NCBI RefSeq assembly: GCF_000014965.1
Contig: NC_008554.1
Coordinates: forward strand, 3,026,001-3,090,000
Source of the DNA: Syntrophobacter fumaroxidans MPOB
GTDB taxonomy: Bacteria; Desulfobacterota; Syntrophobacteria; Syntrophobacterales; Syntrophobacteraceae
Reading direction: 5' to 3'
DNA length: 64,000 nucleotides
Shown: positions 26,884 through 35,296 of the stretch, one piece after another
Layout: every line of letters begins with the position of its first letter
How positions within the stretch are numbered: the stretch's first letter is position 1
Notes under the pieces: generated by a model
Databases searched by the model: none
What the model was told of the DNA's origin: nothing
What the model saw: the letters and a program-made list of their open reading frames with translations, nothing else
Program-made: the position numbers and the translations under genes

Positions 26884-27672
26884 TCAGCTCGCGCCCTCAC
26901 CCTCGGGCCGGGCCTCTCCCGGCGGCAGGCCCCCTTCGTTGATCACGGAGGCCAGGTAGCCCGCCCCGAAACCGTTGTCTATGTTGACCACCGCCACGCC
27001 CGGAGCACACGAATTGAGCATGCCGAGCAACGCCCCCACACCTCCGAAACTGGCCCCATACCCCACGCTGGTCGGCACCGCGATCACCGGGCGCCGAACC
27101 AGGCCCGCGACCACGCTGGGAAGCGCCCCTTCCATGCCGGCAACCACCACGTACACGGAACCCTTCTGCAACTCGTCCCAGATGCCCAGAAGCCTGTGCA
27201 GGCCGGCCACACCCACATCGCAATATCGTTCGACGCTCTGCCCCATCATCTCGGCCGTGATCGCAGCCTCCTCGGCCACCGGAACATCCGACGAGCCGGC
27301 GCAGATCACCTGGACGATCCCCCGGCATCGGGGAATCACGCGCTCCTGCTCGTACGACAAGACTCTCGCCACCGGGTGGTAAACCGGCCCATCGATGTTC
27401 TCGAGAATGTGCCCGGCTTTCACGGCGTCCACCCGGGTGACCAGGACGTTGCTGCCGAACTCCTTCATCGCCCGAATGATCGAAAGGATCTGTTCGGCGC
27501 TCTTGCCCTCGCCGTACACCACTTCGGGAAATCCGCGGCGCAGTTTTCTGTGATGGTCTATCCTGGCAAACGAGAGGTCTTCGAAAGGAAGCTTCCTGAG
27601 GTAGGTCAAAACGTCCGAGAGTTCTCTCCGGCCTTCCTTGTAGTCTTTGAGTATCTGTTCCAGTCTCTGCAT
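26884..27672 (-). CDS. larB: LarB, nickel-pincer nucleotide cofactor synthesis (NCAIR mutase-like)
   Basis: 262 residues. The PurE-like core is evident: CAGSSDVPVAEEAAITAEMM, YCDVGVAGLHRLLG, VVAGMEGALPSVVAGL and VPTSVGYGASFGGVGALLGM. LarB carboxylates and hydrolyses nicotinic acid adenine dinucleotide on the way to the Ni-pincer cofactor of lactate racemase-type enzymes. The ATG lies 2 nt after the waaA stop codon (TGAACATG), so it is probably translated by coupling. LarC, LarE and a LarA-type enzyme are not in the window. Confidence 0.92.
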   Translation of the reverse strand: MQRLEQILKDYKEGRRELSDVLTYLRKLPFEDLSFARIDHHRKLRRGFPEVVYGEGKSAEQILSIIRAMKEFGSNVLVTRVDAVKAGHILENIDGPVYHPVARVLSYEQERVIPRCRGIVQVICAGSSDVPVAEEAAITAEMMGQSVERYCDVGVAGLHRLLGIWDELQKGSVYVVVAGMEGALPSVVAGLVRRPVIAVPTSVGYGASFGGVGALLGMLNSCAPGVAVVNIDNGFGAGYLASVINEGGLPPGEARPEGEGAS

Positions 27673-27674
27673 GT

Positions 27675-29036
27675 TCAACGAACGCCGAAAAACCTTTCCG
27701 GGAATGCCGCCAGGATCAACTCCACCTGCCTGGAAACCACTCCCCCCATCTTCTCCAACGCATTCCGCGCTCTTCCGCCGTATTCCTCGAGCTCCGGGAG
27801 CCGCCGGACCCAGAATCTCCAAAGGCTCGCCAATTCGTCGCTGTCGCTTACGGGGAAGCTGCACTTGGATTCAAGCAGGATTCTATGTTCATACCTCACT
27901 TTTTTCAAGTGAGGACCATAAAAAACCGCCTTTCCCCACGCCGCGGGTTCGAGAATGTTGTGTCCGCCGACGGGCTCCAGGGTTCCCCCACAGAAGATGA
28001 GATCCCCGATGGAGTAGAGCTCGAACAGAACGCCGATACGGTCGACCAGGACAACGGGAAAAACTCTCCTGCGCCCCGTCCCCTCGATGTCCGACAATCG
28101 GTGAAAGGCAATCCCGTGGCTCTCCAGCCACTGCACCATTTCGGGGATCCGCTCCAGGTGCCGCGGGACGAAGATGCCGATCGCTTCGGGGCACAACTCC
28201 CGCAATTTCCCGAACGCCTCCGGCACCTGCCGGCACTCCGCCCCCCGCAGGCTGCCCCCGATGACGACAGGCGCCTGCCGCGGGATATCGAGTTGCCTGC
28301 GCCAGCGCACGGGCACCTCCGGATCGGCTTTGGACAAGAGCCCGTCGTATTTCGAACTGCCGAGCACCAGGGCGCGTTCGGGTGAGGCTCCGAGACTCAG
28401 GACATTCTGCAGGTCTTCCTCCGAATGCATTGCCAACCACTCGAATTGTCTGAAAATCGGCTGGAAAACAGATCGCAGTCGGGCGTACCTGCGCGCCGAA
28501 CGGTCTGCCAGGCGCCCGTTCAGAAGCACCGAGCGAACCCCGTTCATTCTCAGGAAGCGAAAAAGATTGGGCCAGAATTCACTTTCGAATCCCACGTACA
28601 AATCGGGTTTCAAGTGGAGGAAAGCTTTCCGCAGGACCGTCGGGAAGTCCAGTGGAAACGGGATGACGGGAACCGATTCGGGGAGCCGCGCGCGCGCGTG
28701 ACGCAGCCCCTGGGGAGTTCCCACCGTGAGGACGGCGACGGCGCCCGGCAACCGCTCGAGGAAAGCCTGCACGGTGGGCACGGCTCCCGTCACCTCACCC
28801 ACCGAGGAGGCATGAAACCACACCCTCGGGCTCCCGCCCGGGAGGATGTCCGCGGAATAGTTCCCGAGCCTGCCGGAAAGGAAATCGGGGGCATCGCGCA
28901 ACTTGCACCGGAGATAGGGGAGTATGCCGACAGCGGCACCATGGAGGCCGATATTGTATAGATAGTCCTGCAATTCCAAAGGAACTTCCCCTCTCTCACC
29001 GATCGGCCGGGCGGAGAACTTCGGGCTCCCCGTCAT
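27675..29036 (-). CDS. waaA: 3-deoxy-D-manno-octulosonic acid (Kdo) transferase
   Basis: About 453 residues from ATG 29036; an in-frame TTG at 28979, closer to a GAGGGG site, would give an N-terminus (LQDYLYNIGLHGAAV) more like other WaaA proteins. GT30 motifs are clear: WFHASSVGEV, PFPLDFPTVLRKAFLHLKPD, GGSLRGAE, and the donor-binding FCGGTLEPVGGHNILEPAAW. It adds Kdo to lipid A at the inner membrane, showing that the host makes lipopolysaccharide. larB follows immediately. Confidence 0.93.
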   Translation of the reverse strand: MTGSPKFSARPIGERGEVPLELQDYLYNIGLHGAAVGILPYLRCKLRDAPDFLSGRLGNYSADILPGGSPRVWFHASSVGEVTGAVPTVQAFLERLPGAVAVLTVGTPQGLRHARARLPESVPVIPFPLDFPTVLRKAFLHLKPDLYVGFESEFWPNLFRFLRMNGVRSVLLNGRLADRSARRYARLRSVFQPIFRQFEWLAMHSEEDLQNVLSLGASPERALVLGSSKYDGLLSKADPEVPVRWRRQLDIPRQAPVVIGGSLRGAECRQVPEAFGKLRELCPEAIGIFVPRHLERIPEMVQWLESHGIAFHRLSDIEGTGRRRVFPVVLVDRIGVLFELYSIGDLIFCGGTLEPVGGHNILEPAAWGKAVFYGPHLKKVRYEHRILLESKCSFPVSDSDELASLWRFWVRRLPELEEYGGRARNALEKMGGVVSRQVELILAAFPERFFGVR

Positions 29037-29272
29037 GGAAAAACGTAGTACTCGTTTGTCCGGCCGCCGGATCCGCTCAGAACCTTTAGAATTATATTCG
29101 TGAATCCGCAACAGAATATTTTGGCACCGGGCTTTTTTGACTCCCCGGATTTTTTCTGTTTCACCCTCGCGGGTCCGGGTGATAATAGTCGGGCATGAGA
29201 AACGTCGGACACCCTTGAACGACGGGCGGCAAAGTCGATATCCACCGCGACCGCGAGAAAGGACTTCGGTAC

Positions 29273-30673
29273 ATGGCGGCAATCTCGAGAGTCATCGATC
29301 TTTTTACAAGCGATCAGGAATACATCGGCAAGACCGTCCGCGCTCAGGGATGGGTGCGGACCAAACGCGATTCCAAGGCGGGCGTGTCCTTCATCGAGCT
29401 CAACGACGGCTCCTGTCTTCGCAATCTGCAGGTGGTCGCCGACCAGGGACACCCGGAGTATCGACAATTGCTCGAAAGCATCACCACAGGATGCGCCGTC
29501 ATGGTCGAAGGCTCCATCGCTTACTCTCCGGGAAAGGGCCAGACGATCGAACTGAAAGCGGACCGCATCACGCTTTACGGCACGGCGGACCCGGCCGTCT
29601 ATCCCCTGCAGAAGAAGCGGCATTCCTTCGAATTCCTCCGGCAGATAGGGCACCTGCGGCCCCGCACCAACACCATCGGAGCCGTGAGCCGAGTCCGCAA
29701 CCGCCTCAGTTACGCCATCCACCAGTTCTTTCAGGACCGCGGCTTCTATTACATCCACACGCCGATCATCACTGCCAGTGATTGCGAAGGCGCGGGCGAA
29801 ATGTTTCGGGTCACCACGCTGGACGCGCAAAACGCGCCGGCGAAAGTCCCGGAAGAGGTCTACCGGGCGGATTTTTTCGGCAAACCGGCCTTTCTGACGG
29901 TGAGCGGCCAACTGCAGGCCGAGATCTACGCTCTCGCTCTGGGCCGCGTCTACACGTTCGGCCCGACGTTTCGCGCCGAGAATTCGAACACCAGCCGACA
30001 CCTCGCGGAATTCTGGATGGTGGAACCCGAGATGGCCTTTTGCGACCTGGAAGGAGACCTGGAAATCGCCCAGGCGCTCATCAGGCACCTCATCGGCGTC
30101 GCCCTGCAGGACTGCGCCGAAGACCTGGATTTCTTCACCCGCTTCATCGAGCCGACTCTGCGCGGCACACTGGAGACCGTGGCGTTCAGTCCTTTCGAAA
30201 CCGTGACCTATACCGAAGCCGTGCGGATTCTCAAAGAATCGGGCGAAAACTTCGAATTCCCCGTGGAATGGGGAAACGATCTGCAGGCCGAGCACGAACG
30301 CTACCTGACCGAGAAGGTTTTCCGAAAGCCGGCGGCGGTGATCCATTTCCCCCGCGCGCTGAAACCGTTTTACATGAGGGTCAACGATGATGGAAACACC
30401 GTGGCCGCCATGGACATACTGGTTCCCGGAACGGGGGAAATCATCGGAGGTTCCCAGCGCGAGGAACGTCCGGACATTCTCGTCGAGCAGATGCGCCTGA
30501 AGTCCGTTGCGCCGGAAGACTACAAATGGTACCTGGATCTGCGGGAGTTCGGTTCCGTGCCCCACGCGGGATTCGGCATGGGGCTCGAGCGCCTTGTGCA
30601 GTTCGTTACCGGATTGCCGAACATCCGGGAAGTCATTCCGTTTCCCAGGACGCCCGGCCATGCGGAATTCTGA
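29273..30673 (+). CDS. asnS: Asparaginyl-tRNA synthetase
   Basis: 466 residues. An OB-fold anticodon-binding domain (about 15-110; VRAQGWVRTKRDSKAGVSFI) precedes a class II catalytic core. Motif 2 reads TFGPTFRAENSNTSRHLAEF and motif 3 GFGMGLERLVQF. EFWMVEPEM and other wording are typical of AsnS rather than AspS. It charges tRNA-Asn with asparagine. A strong terminator follows. Confidence 0.97.
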   Translation: MAAISRVIDLFTSDQEYIGKTVRAQGWVRTKRDSKAGVSFIELNDGSCLRNLQVVADQGHPEYRQLLESITTGCAVMVEGSIAYSPGKGQTIELKADRITLYGTADPAVYPLQKKRHSFEFLRQIGHLRPRTNTIGAVSRVRNRLSYAIHQFFQDRGFYYIHTPIITASDCEGAGEMFRVTTLDAQNAPAKVPEEVYRADFFGKPAFLTVSGQLQAEIYALALGRVYTFGPTFRAENSNTSRHLAEFWMVEPEMAFCDLEGDLEIAQALIRHLIGVALQDCAEDLDFFTRFIEPTLRGTLETVAFSPFETVTYTEAVRILKESGENFEFPVEWGNDLQAEHERYLTEKVFRKPAAVIHFPRALKPFYMRVNDDGNTVAAMDILVPGTGEIIGGSQREERPDILVEQMRLKSVAPEDYKWYLDLREFGSVPHAGFGMGLERLVQFVTGLPNIREVIPFPRTPGHAEF

Positions 30674-30687
30674 CACGACGGGCGAAG

Positions 30688-30713
30688 GACTCCGCCCGAG
30701 GGCGGAGTCTTTT
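30688..30713 (+). terminator. Rho-independent terminator after asnS
   Basis: GACTCCGCC and GGCGGAGTC form a 9-bp GC-rich stem with a short loop, followed by TTTT. It lies 15 bp after the asnS stop codon. Confidence 0.85.
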
Positions 30714-30930
30714 CCGGCAACGCAGACCGGTCCCCGGCCGTATGGTTTTTTTGGACTTCATCATCTCGATGCTGCCTGTTAGTATATATGGTTTCAGGGG
30801 CAAGACCCGGGCCGGAAGGCTCCGGCGGCCTCGACCCGACGGGGCTGGGCGATGGCGTTGACTGCGGGAGCGGTCGTTTCCCCTTCCCGGGAACGGCTCG
30901 CGGCGGATCAACGGATGAAGTCCGAACGGG

Positions 30931-31143
30931 ATGGTGAGAATGAGACTTCCTGAACTGGAAACCAAGTGCTGGATGTGCTGGGGCTCCGGCAAGATCGCAT
31001 CCGAAGACCACGGCGGCGGCATGGAGTGTCCGGAGTGCGGCGGCGTCGGTTGGCTCCCCACGGCGGATGGGCGACGGCTGCTCGATTTCGTCCAGCGGCA
31101 CCTCGGCATTGTCGAAGAAGGTGAAGACAACGAAACGCTCTGA
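30931..31143 (+). CDS. Small DnaJ-type zinc-finger protein
   Basis: 70 residues. Two CxxCxGxG-like motifs are seen, CWMCWGSGK (about residue 13) and CPECGGVGW (about 33), the zinc-binding pattern of the DnaJ cysteine-rich domain and of the small anti-TRAP protein. The rest is a short helical tail. The start is uncertain (ATG 30931 or 30940; weak ribosome-binding site). Function unknown; similar small proteins bind protein or RNA partners. Confidence 0.6.
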   Translation: MVRMRLPELETKCWMCWGSGKIASEDHGGGMECPECGGVGWLPTADGRRLLDFVQRHLGIVEEGEDNETL

Positions 31144-31251
31144 ACTCGGTCGGACCCCGGGCAACGTCCCGGCATGCCGTCCCCGTCGATCCTTTATTGC
31201 GACGGAACGGCGCGATTCCGAGCAGAGACGGGAAAGGACGGGGTTACTCTT

Positions 31252-31743
31252 TTGAACAAGAAAAGCGTCTTGGCGACATGCGGTTTCGCCGCCCTCGGGC
31301 TGGCGCTCGTGGCGGTCTACATGCTCACCCTGGCTGCGCCTTCGGAACCCGTGGATTTTCGGGGCGTCAGATGGGGCTCCGGCATCGGCGACGCTTCCGG
31401 GCTCACGCCGCTGGCCGAAGACGGAAACCTGAAGTCTTACGAAAAGAAGAATGAAGTATTGAAGCTGGAAGACGTGAACCTCGACAAGGTCATCTACGCC
31501 TTCTACAAAGACAGGTTCTACCAGGGCATCGCCTATTTCCGATCCGAGGCCGACCTCCCGAAGCTCAAACAGATCCTGACACGGTTGTACGGAGACCCGG
31601 TCCAGCTCGAACAGTCGACCAACAAGTTCTTCTGGAACGGCGAGAACGTGTCTCTCCTGCTCAGCTATGACGCGCAGTCCGGCACCGGCCGGGTCGCCTA
31701 CCTCTACAAACCCATTCAGCTGGAGCTCGAGATAAAGAAATGA
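31252..31743 (+). CDS. Membrane-anchored or exported protein of unknown function
   Basis: 163 residues from a TTG at 31252, chosen because it directly precedes a basic N-terminus (NKKS) and a hydrophobic segment (about residues 5-28); the frame is open to 31174. The rest (DFRGVRWGSGIGDASGL, YAFYKDRFYQGIAYF, LYGDPVQLEQSTNKFFW) resembles small periplasmic beta domains found in deltaproteobacteria. No catalytic motif seen. Confidence 0.6.
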   Translation: MNKKSVLATCGFAALGLALVAVYMLTLAAPSEPVDFRGVRWGSGIGDASGLTPLAEDGNLKSYEKKNEVLKLEDVNLDKVIYAFYKDRFYQGIAYFRSEADLPKLKQILTRLYGDPVQLEQSTNKFFWNGENVSLLLSYDAQSGTGRVAYLYKPIQLELEIKK

Positions 31744-31788
31744 TCGCCCCGAACTCATGGGCGGCACGCGCGACGCGTTCCGGATCGT

Positions 31789-32925
31789 TCATTCCTCGGC
31801 CGGTTCCGGGTGATGCACCGCCTTGAGGCGAGCCAATTCCGCGTAGGCGCTGTCGAGCATTTCCTGGGGCCGTTTCATGCCGTCATCCAGAGTGGCTGTT
31901 CCGATCATCGCCTGAATCAGGATGGCGGTATTCCGGTGTTTGAAGGGGGCTTTGCGGATCGTCCGGGCCAGGTAGGGAATCACCTCCCGCGCCTCCTCCT
32001 CCTCCACGCCGGGCAGTACCAGCACGAACTCGTCGCTCCCGTATCGACCCAGAAAACTCTCCTTCTCGGGCAGTATTCCGCTCAGCAGGCCGGCCACGTG
32101 TTTCAACACCTCCGTGCCGCTGTCGAAATCCTCCAGCTCATGGACGAAGTTGAAGTCGATGATGAGCAGCGACAGGGGCTGTCCCGTCCGGCGGGAGCGG
32201 CGGAATTCCCTTTCCAGGACCGTGTGGATCTGAAAGAAGTTCAGGAGCCCGGTCACCGGATCTTCTATGCCGAAATCCTTTACCTTTTCATAGGTCAGGC
32301 AGTTGTCCATGGCGAGCGCGATCTTGATCCCCAGCTGTTCGAGAAGATCGGTGCCGTCCCTGGGACGGTAACGATCCGCATCCATGCTGCCCAGGAACAG
32401 CCCCCCGAACAGGATTTCGTGGATGCTGAGCGGGATCATGACACCCGATCGAACGGGCGAAGCGGATTCCGGCAGGTATTCCAGAAGCTCCTCGATGTTC
32501 TCCTCGGAAAGCAGGAACGGTTTCGGCGAGACGTTCCACAGGGCCATGCCGATTTCGACGGGCAGCGACACGATCCAGGTCCCCGCGCTGACGGGTTCCC
32601 TGGTTTCGGAGAGGTCGGGAAAAAACCGCTCCAGGATATCCGAGTGACACAGGAAGAGAATCACCTGGTCGGTCTGGAAACGCTCCTTGAGCTCTCCGAG
32701 AAGCTCCTCGACGAGCACGTCGAGCTCGCGTGTCCGGAACAGGATGCGTTCGATTTCAGCGAAGTGGCGCCAGATGCGTTCATTGGTGGCGGCGGTGGCC
32801 ACGACTTCTTCGAGTTGTGCGCGGAGCGCCTCGTTTTCCTCACTGAGGCCGGCCAGCAGCGCTTCACGGTCATTATCAACGGGGAGGACGTTTTCCGGCG
32901 CGGCGGCCGGATCGGTTGGTTCCAT
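31789..32925 (-). CDS. GAF/DUF484-like plus GGDEF-type domain protein
   Basis: 378 residues from ATG 32925 (GAGGG upstream; ATG 32928 also possible). A coiled coil (about 25-75) leads into a GAF/DUF484-like sensor (about 80-215), then a diguanylate-cyclase-like domain (about 225-370). The signature loop reads RYGSDEFVLVLPG, GSDEF in place of GGDEF, and the preceding region is shortened at the usual metal Asp (IIDFNFVHELEDFD). It may therefore be weak or inactive, acting as a c-di-GMP or nucleotide sensor. Confidence 0.72.
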   Translation of the reverse strand: MEPTDPAAAPENVLPVDNDREALLAGLSEENEALRAQLEEVVATAATNERIWRHFAEIERILFRTRELDVLVEELLGELKERFQTDQVILFLCHSDILERFFPDLSETREPVSAGTWIVSLPVEIGMALWNVSPKPFLLSEENIEELLEYLPESASPVRSGVMIPLSIHEILFGGLFLGSMDADRYRPRDGTDLLEQLGIKIALAMDNCLTYEKVKDFGIEDPVTGLLNFFQIHTVLEREFRRSRRTGQPLSLLIIDFNFVHELEDFDSGTEVLKHVAGLLSGILPEKESFLGRYGSDEFVLVLPGVEEEEAREVIPYLARTIRKAPFKHRNTAILIQAMIGTATLDDGMKRPQEMLDSAYAELARLKAVHHPEPAEE

Positions 32926-32958
32926 CATGTACCCTCGGAGTAGCAAGGAAAAGGAGCA

Positions 32959-33435
32959 TCAGACCACGATATCGGCAGGCGCCTCGATCAACTGGTAAGC
33001 CAGACTCACAGCCTCGGCCGGCGATTGCGCCGACCGGACACCCGGGATTTCGAACTCCGGATGAAGCGCAACCACTTTCTTCCCCATCTTCAGCGCCATG
33101 GCGATCTCCGACAGGGTGCCGTAGCCGCCGCCGACCGCGATCAGCACGTGCGCGGTTTGGACGATGATGGCGTTACGCGCCTGCCCCATGTTGCTCGCAA
33201 TGGGAAAATCGATGAAATGATTCGCGTCTTCGACATGCGACCCGGGCAGTATCCCCACGGTGAAGCCGCCTTCCTCCTTCGCTCCCAGGGCGGCGGCAGT
33301 CATCACGCCGCCCAGACCGCCACACACCAGAACGCCTCCGCGCCTGGCGACCTCGCGGCCCACGGCCACAGCCATGTCGTCGAGACCCGGATCGGACTCA
33401 CCCGTTCCGATTACTCCGATGTAAGGCCCTCGCAT
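32959..33435 (-). CDS. TIGR00725 family (LOG-like Rossmann) protein
   Basis: 158 residues. The nucleotide-binding pattern YIGVIGTGESDPG, LVCGGLGGVMTAAALGA and VGGGYGTLSEIAMALKMGK matches the lysine-decarboxylase-like/molybdenum-cofactor-carrier fold family. The PGGxGTxxE motif of true LOG hydrolases reads GGGYGTLSE here, so hydrolase activity is unsure. It is 3 bp downstream of pcm, so it is co-transcribed. Confidence 0.85.
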   Translation of the reverse strand: MRGPYIGVIGTGESDPGLDDMAVAVGREVARRGGVLVCGGLGGVMTAAALGAKEEGGFTVGILPGSHVEDANHFIDFPIASNMGQARNAIIVQTAHVLIAVGGGYGTLSEIAMALKMGKKVVALHPEFEIPGVRSAQSPAEAVSLAYQLIEAPADIVV

Positions 33436-33438
33436 CGC

Positions 33439-34083
33439 TCAGCCTTCCCATCCCCATTTGCCGACCAGGTCGACAAAGCGCACTCCGCCCAAATTCGTGT
33501 GTTTCATTCCTTCGGGACCGGATTCAACCAGGACCAGCTCCTGGGCCAGGCGGTCTCCGACCGGCACCACCAGCCGTCCCCCTTCGGCAAGCTGATCCAG
33601 CAAAGGCTGAGGAATCTTGGGCGTACCCGCCGTCACCAGGATTGCGTCGAAAGGCGCCTCGTCCGGCCACCCCAGAGTGCCGTCAGCCACCCTCACGATG
33701 ATATTCTTATATCCGAGCTTCTGTAAAGTCTGATTGGCGCGATAAGCCAGGTTGGGATTGCGCTCGATACTGAACACACGCTCCGCCAGCTCGGCGAGAA
33801 CGGCCGCCTGGTAGCCCGAACCGGTGCCGATTTCAAGTATCTTCTCGTGTCCCTGGAGCTCGAGGGACTGGGTCATCAATGCCACGATGTAAGGCTGGGA
33901 GATGGTCTGCTTGTCCCCGATGGGCAGGGGATGATCGCTGTGGGCCTGCTCCTTGAGGGCTTCATCCACGAACAAGTGACGCGGGACTTTCCGCATGGCT
34001 TCGAGGACCCTTCGATCGTGAATCCCGCGGGAAACGAGCTGCGTTTCCACCATGCGATCGCGTGCCTTTTGAAAGTTGATCAT
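33439..34083 (-). CDS. pcm: Protein-L-isoaspartate O-methyltransferase
   Basis: 214 residues. Pcm motifs: [18 protein letters not shown], the SAM-binding [18 protein letters not shown], and [20 protein letters not shown]. It methylates isoaspartyl residues to start their repair. It is the upstream gene of a pair with the TIGR00725 protein. Confidence 0.95.
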   Translation of the reverse strand: MINFQKARDRMVETQLVSRGIHDRRVLEAMRKVPRHLFVDEALKEQAHSDHPLPIGDKQTISQPYIVALMTQSLELQGHEKILEIGTGSGYQAAVLAELAERVFSIERNPNLAYRANQTLQKLGYKNIIVRVADGTLGWPDEAPFDAILVTAGTPKIPQPLLDQLAEGGRLVVPVGDRLAQELVLVESGPEGMKHTNLGGVRFVDLVGKWGWEG

Positions 34084-34276
34084 CGAAAATCGACCTTCTC
34101 CCGTTCCTGCCTGGTCATTTTTTCACCGTGCGGTCGTCCCGGAAAACCCATCTACGTTTTCCATAGAACCGGAGATAAAGCAAGAATATAATGGCTGAGC
34201 CACTCTTCTCCACTCCGGGGCGAGCGCGCCCGCAAACCGACCCTCCGGGAACGTGCCTGTCCTCCCCGGACGATGG

Positions 34277-34909
34277 CGGGGTTGCAGTGATCATCCGCTT
34301 CGGCCCCTGCTCACGGCCCGTCGGTTTTCAACACGGCTGTTTGTGTGCTCACGCGTACGTTATTATTATATTCGCACGCACGCCTTTTGTGGAGACTTTT
34401 TAGTCCGGAGCGCCGGGCCCCCCGGGACGGGGATTCGCGAACCGCAAGTCCCTCCCCGGCGGCGTAAAGCCCCTTCGAGCCAAGGCAGTCTCGAACTTTT
34501 GCCGTCCCTTCGCTCATCGCCTCATCGCCTTGGGGGACGCTCATTCAGACGACACGAAAGGAAGACGACATGCCCTCCTACGCGAATGCCCGAAAAGACG
34601 TCGGGAAGATCAATTTGTTCAGGGTCGGCGGGATCCGGATATCCATCGACTTCTCGTGGTTCGTCATTTTCGTGCTGATTCTGTGGAGTCTGTCCGTGGG
34701 GTATTTTCCGCGGGAGTTTCCGGCCCAGAACGCCTACAGCTACTGGGGAGCCGGGATCGTGGCCACGCTCCTGTTCTTCCTGTCGGTGATCTTTCATGAG
34801 CTGGCCCACTCCCTGATCGCGATTCGTTCCGGGCTGCAGATTCCCGAGATCACCCTCTTTATTTTCGGCGGGATCTCGAAATTGTCGGAAGACGCCAAGG
34901 ACGCCGCCG
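34277..34909 (+). repeat. 633-bp direct duplication, left copy
   Basis: Identical by eye to 42728-43360 (constant offset 8451). It covers the upstream region and first 340 bp of the M50 protease gene. The match breaks off at 34909, where a dispersed repeat interrupts the gene. Together with the right copy it brackets an island of about 7.5 kb. Confidence 0.92.
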
Positions 34910-35166
34910 CAGCGCCACACGGAGCCGCGAAGCGGCGAGGGAGTGTGGAGGATACGTCCCCCACGCTTTAAGAGCATTATTTTGAACGCAATTATCCATG
35001 CCCCCTGCGACACCCGCGAAGCATGAAAACAGTTTCGCCCGTGAATCTATTTTCTAGGTAAATCCGTATCAGCAGCTTCGTGCCGGCGGTTGTCTTCATG
35101 TTCCACGAAAAAGCCGCCCGCTCCATGCAGATCCCGATGACGGCCGTCATATTCGGCTATCTCACC
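34570..35166 (+). pseudogene. Truncated M50 site-2 protease gene, interrupted copy
   Basis: The 5' part (34570-34909) matches the intact gene at 43021 and keeps the HELAHS zinc motif. At 34910 a 161-bp dispersed repeat replaces 32 bp of the gene, adding about 20 foreign residues before a stop at 34971. The gene sequence then resumes at 35071-35166 with four mismatches in about 95 bp before ending at foreign sequence. The LDGG motif, later membrane segments and CBS domains are lost, so the product cannot be an active protease. Confidence 0.9.
34910..35070 (+). repeat. Dispersed repeat B-A inserted in the M50 gene copy
   Basis: 161 bp consisting of part of repeat B (reverse sense, GCGCCACACGGAGCCGCG onward) joined to repeat A (TTGAACGCAATTATCCATG to GGTAAATCCGTATC). 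The same A-B joint is seen at 15975-16130 in the opposite sense. The intact M50 gene copy at 43361-43392 shows the site without the insert. Confidence 0.88.
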
Positions 35167-35296
35167 GAGTCCCCAGCTCACCTTTTCTCAAGATTCTGAA
35201 TGGGGCGTCAAAAGAAGGCAAGTTCCGGGCAGGGATGTAGCCCAGAAGATGGTCTCTTAGTGCTGGTTTGGTCTGGTAACCTTCTTCTTAGTCTCT

